Positions 1-5,279 of a DNA stretch of 5,279 nt are shown here, piece after piece (the stretch's first letter is position 1; the number at the start of each line of letters is the position of its first letter). The notes beneath the pieces were generated by a model. That model saw nothing but the letters and a program-made list of their open reading frames with translations, had not been told where the DNA came from and did not search any database. A program made the translations under genes and the position numbers. Origin of the DNA: Candidatus Methanomethylophilaceae archaeon (GTDB taxonomy: Archaea; Thermoplasmatota; Thermoplasmata; Methanomassiliicoccales; Methanomethylophilaceae); assembly GCA_017616575.1 (NCBI GenBank), contig JAFZXW010000085.1:1-5279 (forward strand). The letters are read 5' to 3'.

Positions 1-888
1 GCCGACATGGAGATCACCCGCATAGCCGAGATGATAGTCTCCAACAACTGCAGACAGCTCCCGATCCTCAACGGGAAGAAGATAGTGGGAATAATAGAGA
101 GGAACAGGCTGATTGAGATAGTAAGGGACATTCGCGCCCTGAAGGAGATCAAGGTCTGGGAGGTCATGAGCAACCCGGTGGAGTCCGTCAAGGTGAACGA
201 CCTGATGGACGACGCCCTCGACCTGATGATCCGCGAGGACTACAGGACCATACCCGTGGTCGACGAGCAGAACGCGGTCACAGGGATCGTGGGCATGAGG
301 GAGATCATAGACAACAACTGGAAGAAGGACAACAAGACCATAGGGGACCTGGAGAAGAGCTCCCGCTCGCAGATAACCGTGGAGTCCATCGCCACCACGT
401 CCGCCTGCGTCATCGAGTGGGACGCGGACATCTCGGAGGCCGTGGACCTGATGGTGGACAACAAGTTCTCCTCGCTGCCGGTGGTCGAAGGCAAGACGCT
501 CGTCGGGATAATCACCGAGTTCGACATCCTCGAGCTGATATCCGCCTGCAGGGAGAGGGACATGATGTTCGTCCAGATCAGCGGGCTGGAGGACGAGGAG
601 AAGTTCGCCACAGAGGCGATCTACGCCGAGATAGAGACGATGGTCGCCAAGATCTCCAAGATATACAAGCCCGAGTCCCTCACGATGCACGTGTCCAGGT
701 ACAACGACGCCGGCGGGAACTTCAAGTACAGCATCAGCGCGAGGCTGTTCATCAACGGCACCGCCGTCCAGATGAAGGAGGTCGGATGGGACCTCGTGCA
801 GACCGCGTCCGTCCTCATCAAGAAGCTGGGGGACGCCGTCATAGACATGAAGGATTCCAAGGTCACCTTCCGCAAGAGGAAGAAGTGA
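1..888 (+). CDS. CBS-domain protein with C-terminal HPF/YfiA-like domain (5' partial)
   Basis: Probable ligand-sensing regulatory protein. CBS modules usually bind adenine nucleotides or SAM, and the C-terminal domain looks like a ribosome-binding hibernation domain. The frame is open to the window edge, and the first Met (base 7) falls inside a CBS repeat with no upstream signal, so the true start lies outside. Counting from that Met: end of one CBS repeat (about 1-42, 'CRQLPILNGKKIVGII'), a second (about 49-104, 'YRTIPVVDEQNAVTGIVG') and a third (about 122-178, 'FSSLPVVEGKTLVGIITEFD'). Residues about 186-285 follow the HPF pattern: a strand 'MMFVQISGL', a long helix ending 'VAKISKIYK', the strands 'LTMHVSRYN' and 'YSISARLFING', and a last helix 'LVQTASVLIKKLGDAV'. 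The tail is basic (FRKRKK). No transmembrane segment is seen. The gene ends at TGA 886-888, just before a hairpin. The CBS calls are secure. The HPF-like call rests on pattern recognition only, and a different alpha/beta domain is possible. Confidence 0.9.
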   Translation, partial: ADMEITRIAEMIVSNNCRQLPILNGKKIVGIIERNRLIEIVRDIRALKEIKVWEVMSNPVESVKVNDLMDDALDLMIREDYRTIPVVDEQNAVTGIVGMREIIDNNWKKDNKTIGDLEKSSRSQITVESIATTSACVIEWDADISEAVDLMVDNKFSSLPVVEGKTLVGIITEFDILELISACRERDMMFVQISGLEDEEKFATEAIYAEIETMVAKISKIYKPESLTMHVSRYNDAGGNFKYSISARLFINGTAVQMKEVGWDLVQTASVLIKKLGDAVIDMKDSKVTFRKRKK

Positions 889-894
889 CTTCCA

Positions 895-913
895 AGGGGG
901 CTTCCGGCCCCCT
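895..913 (+). terminator. GC-rich hairpin after the CBS-HPF gene, possible transcript end
   Basis: The arms AGGGGGC (895-901) and GCCCCCT (907-913) form a perfect 7-bp stem with the 5-base loop TTCCG. The hairpin starts 6 bases after the TGA stop. No T-run follows, and archaeal termination normally depends on U-rich tracts, so it may act as a 3'-end stabiliser or pause site instead of a true terminator. Confidence 0.4.
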
Positions 914-930
914 CAAACCCCTTTGACACC

Positions 931-940
931 CTTATATATC
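931..940 (+). promoter_or_regulatory. Archaeal TATA box for valS
   Basis: CTTATATATC is the only AT-rich stretch in the gap between the two plus-strand genes and matches the archaeal TATA consensus. Its centre is about 31 bases before the valS ATG at 967. Archaeal transcription usually starts about 22-27 bases after the TATA centre, which predicts a start near 958-963, only a few bases from the ATG. No Shine-Dalgarno-like GGAG or GGTG precedes the ATG, which agrees with a leaderless transcript. No convincing BRE was picked out upstream (TTTGACACC). Confidence 0.75.
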
Positions 941-952
941 CTATCAATTATG

Positions 953-969
953 CATGGCCGTTAGCCATG
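953..969. repeat. Short inverted repeat spanning the valS start codon
   Basis: CATGGC (953-958) and GCCATG (964-969) are perfect 6-base inverted arms separated by CGTTA. The right arm contains the valS ATG, and the left arm lies at or just before the predicted transcription start. If transcription starts near 960 the RNA would lack most of the left arm, so an operator for a dimeric regulator is more plausible than an RNA hairpin. A six-base repeat can also arise by chance, and part of it is simply two ATGGC words. Confidence 0.3.
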
Positions 970-3582
970 GCACAGTACGATTCAGCTTCCATCGAGAAAC
1001 GCTGGCAGGACATGTGGAAGGACGACGCGGTGTACCGCTTCGACCCGGAGTCCGACAAGCCGGTGTACAGCATCGACAATCCGCCGAGGTACACCTCGGG
1101 GCCCCTCCATCTCGGGCACGCCACCGGGTACTCCCTCATCGACTTCGCCGCGCGTTTCAGGAGGATGAACGGTTACAACGTGTTCTTCCCGCTCTGCTTC
1201 GACGTCAACGGGACGCCTATAGAGGTCAAGGTCGAGAAGAAGCACCACATCACCAAGCTGGACACCCCCAGGCAGGAGTACAGGAGGCTGTGCGAGGAGT
1301 ACGCCAACGGCTTCATCGCCCAGATGACCGAGGACTTCAAGATGCTCGGCGAGTCCATGGACCCCAGCATCTACTACCAGACGGACGCACCATACTACAG
1401 GAGGATAACCCAGCTCTCATTCGTCAATCTGTTCAGGAGGGGCCTCATCTACAAGGCGAACTTCCCCGTGAACTGGTGCCCCGGGTGCATGACGGCGCTG
1501 GCGGACGCCGAGGTCGAGTACAGGGACAACGTCAACAAGCTGAATTACATCAAGTTCATGGTAGCCGGCTCCGACAAGGACGACTACGTGCTCGTGGCCA
1601 CCACCAGGCCGGAGCTCCTCTGCACCTGCAAGGTCGTCGCCGTCCACCCCGACGACAAGTCCAAGAGCCACCTCATCGGGAAGGAGCTCGTCACGCCCCT
1701 CTACGGAAGGAAGGTCAAGGTCATATCCGACCCGGCGGTCAAGATGGACTACGGCACCGGGAACGTCATGATCTGCACCATCGGCGACAAGGACGACCTC
1801 ATGTGGGTCATGAAGTACCACCTCCCGATGGAGAAGGGGATCGACGAGGCCGGTAAGATGACCGAGCTCTCCGGGAAGTACGCCGGGATGCCCGTCCTCG
1901 AGGCCAGGGAGGCCGCCATAGAGGACCTCCGCGCCGCCGGGCTGCTGGTCAAGCAGGAGGACAACCCCCAGCAGGTGTCCATCTGCTGGAGGTGCCACAC
2001 CCCGATAGAGTTCCTCCAGGTGCCCCAGTGGTTCCTGAAGACCACCTCCTTCAAAGAGACCATACTCAAGAGGGCGGAGGAGATCAACTGGTTCCCGGAG
2101 TTCATGAAGATAAGGCTGCAGGACTGGACCAACTCCCTGGAGTGGGACTGGGTCCTCAGCAGGCAGAGGGTGTTCGCCACGCCCATCCCGGTCTGGGAGT
2201 GCGAGAAGTGCGGGCACGCGGTCTGCGCCACGGAGGAGCAGTGCTACGTCGACCCCGTGTTCGACGCCCCTACGGTCGAGAAGTGTCCCGAGTGCGGCGG
2301 GAAGCTCATAGGCTGCCCGGACGTGTTCGACACCTGGATGGACTCCTCCGGGTCCTCGCTTTACAACACGTACTGGGGCAGGGACGAGGAGCTCCACAAG
2401 AAGCTGTTCCCCATGAGCATGAGGCCGCAGTCCCACGACATCATCAGGACCTGGGCGTTCTACTCCATATTGAGGGCGGAGCAGATCGAGGAGAGCATCC
2501 CGTGGAAGGACATCATGATCCACGGGTTCATCATGGCCCCGGACGGGACCCCGATGCATTCGTCCATAGGGAACGTCATCGACCCGATCCCCATCCTGAA
2601 GAACTACGGCGCGGACGCGCTCAGGTATTACGCGGCCACCTGCTCCCTCGGGATAGACCACGCCTTCAGGGAGAAGGACGTGGTCCGCGGGAGGAAGCTC
2701 TGCAACAAGGTGTTCAACCTGGGGCAGTTCGTCAGGAGGTTCTTCGACGGCGTCCCGGAGTCCATGCCCGAGCTCAGGACCTCCGACAGGTGGATCATCA
2801 GCAGGTTCTCGAAGGTCCTCGCGACGGTCACCGACTCCCTCTATCAGTACCAGTTCGACAAGGCCATGAGGGAGGTCGAGGGGTTCATCTGGCACGAGTT
2901 CGCCGACAACTACGTCGAGATGGTGAAGGCCAGGGACGACCCGGCCGTCAAGTACACTCTTTACAACGTGTTCCTCGGATGCATTAAGATGCTGGCGCCC
3001 TTCATGCCCCACGTCACGGAGGACGTCTACCAGGAGCATTTCAAGGCCATCGACGGATGCAGGAGCGTCCATCTCACCTCCTGGCCGAAGCCCATGTTCA
3101 CCGACGAGGAGGCCGAGTCCGCCGGGGAGGTCCTCAAGGTAGTCCTGGCCGAGATCCGCGCCTGGAAGGGCGAGAGGAAGATCCCGCTCAACGCCGAGCT
3201 GGCCATGGTCGAGCTGGTCGGGTCCGAGGCCAAGGTCCTGGAGTGCGCCAAGGCCGACATCGAGGAGACCGCCAAGGCCAAGGCGGTGAAGATCGCCCCC
3301 GAGGCGGACCTCGTGGAGAAGGTCGTCGGCATCAAGCCGGTGCATTCGAAGCTCGGCCCCGCGTTCAAGGCCCAGGCCAAGGCCATAGTCGCCGCCGTGG
3401 CGTCCATGGACCCGGAGAAGGCCGCGGAGGAGATCTCCAAAGGGCCTCTCTGCGTGGATGTCGACGGGGAGGCCGTGCAGGTCGGCCCGGAGTACTTCTA
3501 GATAGAGAAGCGCCTGATGCTTGACGGGAAGGCCGTCGACACCATCCAGGTCGGCGGAATTCTCATCCTTATAGAGGTCTGA
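967..3582 (+). CDS. valS: Valine--tRNA ligase, archaeal type, with in-frame TAG (probable pyrrolysine) at codon 845
   Basis: Cytoplasmic class Ia synthetase that charges tRNA(Val). The Rossmann fold has HLGH (48-51, the HIGH motif). The CP1 editing region carries TTRPE (212-216) and 'YGTGNVM', and cysteine pairs occur at C171/C174, C340/C343 and C412/C415 with C440/C443 (zinc-knuckle type). 'DTWMDSS' (455-461) and 'RPQSHDIIRTWAFYSI' are typical of ValRS. The KMSKS loop reads PMHSS (529-533), before 'GNVIDP'. The helical anticodon-binding domain includes 'WHEFADNYVEMVKAR', followed by the C-terminal domain with 'IRAWKGERKIPLN' and 'SKLGPAFKAQ'. Start at ATG 967: it lies at the right distance from the TATA box, and the leader is minimal. 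The conventional end is TAG 3499-3501 (844 aa), but the frame continues to TGA 3580-3582 with a plausible ValRS C-terminus, giving 871 codons. I am sure of the ValRS call and less sure (about 0.8) that the protein extends past TAG; the conservative CDS is 967-3501. Confidence 0.95.
3499..3501 (+). other. In-frame amber codon, candidate pyrrolysine (UAG) site in valS
   Basis: TAG is codon 845 of valS, after '...VQVGPEYF'. The frame stays open for 26 further codons, beginning 'IEKRLMLDGKAV' and ending 'GGILILIEV', before TGA. The other two genes in the window also end in TGA. In archaea with the Pyl system (pylS, pylT, pylBCD), UAG is decoded as pyrrolysine. Whether this genome has those genes cannot be seen here. 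Alternatives are a true stop with a recently lost tail, or a single-base sequencing error. Confidence 0.75.
3502..3579 (+). other. C-terminal 26-codon extension of ValRS beyond the TAG codon
   Basis: Codons 846-871 of valS in the same frame. The translation is a charged start (IEKRL), a turn (LDGKAV) and a hydrophobic strand ending 'GGILILIEV'. This fits the beta-rich end of archaeal ValRS C-terminal domains, which typically close with a '...IEKE...G..V......VLVE'-like pattern (from memory, not an alignment). Many of the codons end in G or C, as in the gene body. The extension fills almost all of the otherwise empty space between the TAG and the convergent gene. An independent 21-codon gene starting at ATG 3517 is much less likely. 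Confidence 0.75.
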
Positions 3583-3598
3583 GGGGGTCCTCCCCCTC
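3581..3598. terminator. GC-rich hairpin between convergent genes
   Basis: The arms GAGGGGG (3581-3587) and CCCCCTC (3592-3598) form a perfect 7-bp stem with the loop TCCT. It overlaps the TGA at 3580-3582 and abuts the stop codon of the minus-strand gene (3599-3601), so it could mark the 3' end of both transcripts. It has the same build as the hairpin at 895-913. No U-tract follows on either strand, so true terminator activity is uncertain. Confidence 0.45.
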
Positions 3599-5279
3599 TC
3601 AGGCCGCTTGGAGGTACCCTTCGAGGGACCTCCTGAGTCTTTTCTCTGCCTTGGACGTCCTACTGGGGTCGCGGCCGCGGGAGTCGTCCTCCTTGAAGAA
3701 ATCTGTCATGGCGTCCAGGACCTCCAGGTATTCTTCGTACGTCTCGTCCCCTGTCGCCATGGGCTCTTTCCCGGACCTTTCCTCCAGGATTCTCAAGACG
3801 GTTTTCAGAGAGCCGATGTTGTCTTCGAGCATCCTCATGACGTACAGCCCGTCGTCGGTCTCCGGAACGCCGGCGTCTTTTGCGGCAATGTGGGCCGCCT
3901 CCTGCAGGTCCAGGATCTTCTTCATGACGTCCTCGACCTCGTACAGCGGATATGTATGGGAGCCAAGAGAGTTCACTATAGTGCTCGGTATCATGGAGGC
4001 CAGGCCTATGGAGGCGAAACCGCCGAATCCCTTTTCTTTTATCCTTTCTAAAAGCCTGAGGGCTACCGGCCTCTGATCTTCGATCCCGGGGAAGGAGGCC
4101 AGGACCATCGAGAGAGGAATCAGGGACAAGGCGTCGTCCTCACTGGAGGAATCTGATATTCCTTGTGAGATCAGTTCCAACGCCTTGTCCGAGAACTCCT
4201 CGGCGTCGTCCCGGCCGATGTGTTCCATGCAAGGCATCAGGATCCCCAAGGCCACGGCCAGGTTGCCGTCGAGGACGCATGACCACGCCAGCGCGACGCA
4301 TCCGCGCCAGTCCTTGTCGTCGATGTCCAGGATGCGTTCGCCGACGTTGTTCAACGCCTCCGAGTCCAGGTCGGAGAAGGCCCTCCCCGCGATTGCATGA
4401 AGGGATTCCAGGTCCTCGGGCAGGTCGTCTATCGCCTCGGTCACGATCCTTCCTTTGAACCCGCATCCGCATTGAATGACTCCTCCAGGGCCGGCGGGGA
4501 CGAACCTGCCGCATTCGGGGCACTCCCTGCCGTCGAACGGCCCGAAAGGCCCGTCCGGACTCCTGGAGGACCTGTAATCGTCCAAGGTCCCGTCCGACAG
4601 GGTCTTTTCCAGGAGATCCCTATAGTCGTCAGCCGCCTTGTCCGCCTTCTTCTTCGCGCCTTTGTTGCGCTTGTTGGATGTCGCGAACTTGACGCTCTCG
4701 AGGAACATGTCCATTATCATGTCCTCATGGCCGTCGGATCCCTCGACCCAGTAGTTGCAAAGGGCGTCGATGCCGTCCTCGCCGTGCTTCCTGCAGGCGT
4801 CCATCTCGATGTCCATCATCCTCTCCATGGTGTCCCCCAGCGTCCCGGCCAGCATCCTGACCCCTGCGGACAGGCCCTCGTCGGCCTCGATTGACCTCAG
4901 GACGCCTGCGGAAGCCTCCATGACCCCCTGATGGTCCGGAAGGTACAGGTCGAACGCAGAGTAGGCGAACGCGACGTCCGCCGCGGTGACGGCCGCCATG
5001 CGGGCCTTGAGGTCGCTGTCCAGGTCCAGGTATCCGATGCGCGACACCAGGTCCTCCACGAACCCGATCTCGAGAAGGTCCCCGAAGCGGTCCTCGAGGG
5101 CGTCCTCGAAGCCGAACAGGGGCTCGAAGCGCTCCAGCCACGCCTCGCCCTTCTCGGCCGACCTCTCGACGCTTTCCAGGGAGGTGTCCATCACGAGATC
5201 CATGAACTCGTCCAGGCTCTCCTCGTCCAGGAACGCAGTCGATATCTCGAAGTCCTTGAATGCGAGCTCCGGCCTCTCC
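3599..5279 (-). CDS. Hypothetical acidic helical protein with central zinc-ribbon-like motif (5' partial)
   Basis: I do not recognise this protein. The frame is open to the window edge. The first Met (5201-5203) is preceded by 25 more coding-like codons ('...STAFLDEESLDEF') and has no promoter or Shine-Dalgarno signal, so the start is probably outside. Numbered from that Met: 1-180 are acidic helices; 181-200 form a lysine-rich stretch ('NKRNKGAKKKADKAADDY'); then comes a Gly/Pro linker and a four-cysteine motif C228-x2-C231-x13-C245-x-C247, like a zinc ribbon with a shortened second knuckle. Residues about 265-360 look like TPR-type helical pairs ('WRGCVALAWSCVLDGNLAVAL'). The rest is helical with a charged C-terminus ('KAEKRLRRSLEG'), ending in TGA. 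There is no signal peptide or clear membrane segment in the visible part. Codon choice near the 3' end is looser than in valS (AAA, AGA, GAA, CAA, GCA all appear), suggesting lower expression or different ancestry. It is convergent with valS, so they do not share an operon. A cytosolic scaffold or regulator is only a guess. Confidence 0.85.
   Translation of the reverse strand, partial: ERPELAFKDFEISTAFLDEESLDEFMDLVMDTSLESVERSAEKGEAWLERFEPLFGFEDALEDRFGDLLEIGFVEDLVSRIGYLDLDSDLKARMAAVTAADVAFAYSAFDLYLPDHQGVMEASAGVLRSIEADEGLSAGVRMLAGTLGDTMERMMDIEMDACRKHGEDGIDALCNYWVEGSDGHEDMIMDMFLESVKFATSNKRNKGAKKKADKAADDYRDLLEKTLSDGTLDDYRSSRSPDGPFGPFDGRECPECGRFVPAGPGGVIQCGCGFKGRIVTEAIDDLPEDLESLHAIAGRAFSDLDSEALNNVGERILDIDDKDWRGCVALAWSCVLDGNLAVALGILMPCMEHIGRDDAEEFSDKALELISQGISDSSSEDDALSLIPLSMVLASFPGIEDQRPVALRLLERIKEKGFGGFASIGLASMIPSTIVNSLGSHTYPLYEVEDVMKKILDLQEAAHIAAKDAGVPETDDGLYVMRMLEDNIGSLKTVLRILEERSGKEPMATGDETYEEYLEVLDAMTDFFKEDDSRGRDPSRTSKAEKRLRRSLEGYLQAA

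Noticed and set aside
7..9. ATG at base 7 as the real start of the CBS gene
   Set aside because: It falls in the middle of a CBS repeat, the frame is open upstream to the window edge, and there is no room for a start signal.
954..1856. A 300-codon open frame starting at the upstream ATG 954
   Set aside because: It is out of frame with valS and its translation is Arg/Gln/Gly-rich low-complexity text typical of a shifted GC-rich frame.
1992..2987. A 331-codon plus-strand frame within valS
   Set aside because: Frame-shadow of valS: Arg/His/Gly/Pro-rich and without recognisable motifs.
1417..3345. A 642-codon open frame on the minus strand inside valS
   Set aside because: It is antisense to a well-supported enzyme. 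Its composition (very rich in Leu, Val, Asp, Gly, His, Arg) is what the complement of GC-rich codons gives, and no domain is recognisable.
3517..3582. A separate 21-codon gene starting at ATG 3517
   Set aside because: It is in the same frame as valS with no stop between TAG 3501 and this ATG, has no ribosome binding site or promoter of its own, and reads as the ValRS C-terminus.
3580..3582. TGA read as selenocysteine, extending valS further
   Set aside because: The ValRS-like C-terminus is complete here, the hairpin overlaps the stop, and further extension would run into the convergent gene.
4397..4894. A 165-codon plus-strand frame opposite the unknown minus-strand gene
   Set aside because: The minus-strand frame is far longer and has a structured zinc-ribbon-like motif; the plus frame has no start signal or family features.

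Overview
The window looks like archaeal chromosome, GC-rich, with three genes and little intergenic space. The signs are an archaeal-type valyl-tRNA synthetase, a TATA box placed for a leaderless transcript, heavy use of AGG (Arg) and ATA (Ile), and no bacterial -10/-35 or Shine-Dalgarno signals at the one gene start that is visible. The most telling feature is an in-frame amber (TAG) codon that appears to be read through in valS. This suggests a pyrrolysine-decoding archaeon, and a member of Methanomassiliicoccales/Thermoplasmata is my best guess. The taxonomic placement is inference; no pyl genes lie in the window.

Layout. Positions 1-888 (+) hold the 3' part of a gene for a multi-CBS-domain protein whose C-terminal ~100 residues resemble the ribosome hibernation factor fold (HPF/YfiA). 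It ends with TGA followed by a GC-rich hairpin (895-913). A 78-base gap holds a clear TATA box (931-940) about 30 bases before the valS ATG at 967. valS (+) covers 967-3501 up to a TAG codon. The same frame then continues for 26 more codons that read like the normal C-terminal end of archaeal ValRS, and stops at TGA 3580-3582. A GC-rich hairpin (3581-3598) overlaps that TGA. Converging from the other side, on the minus strand, is a large gene of unknown function (3599-5279, 5' end outside the window). It is acidic and mostly helical, with a four-cysteine zinc-ribbon-like motif in the middle.

How the genes relate. valS has its own promoter and is probably a single-gene transcript. The CBS-HPF protein and ValRS both act on translation: one is a candidate nucleotide-sensing ribosome silencing factor, the other charges tRNA(Val). 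The unknown gene is transcribed towards valS and shares the terminal hairpin region; nothing visible links its function to valS.

The main points for follow-up are the probable pyrrolysine codon near the C-terminus of an essential housekeeping enzyme, and a strongly altered KMSKS catalytic loop (PMHSS) in the same enzyme.
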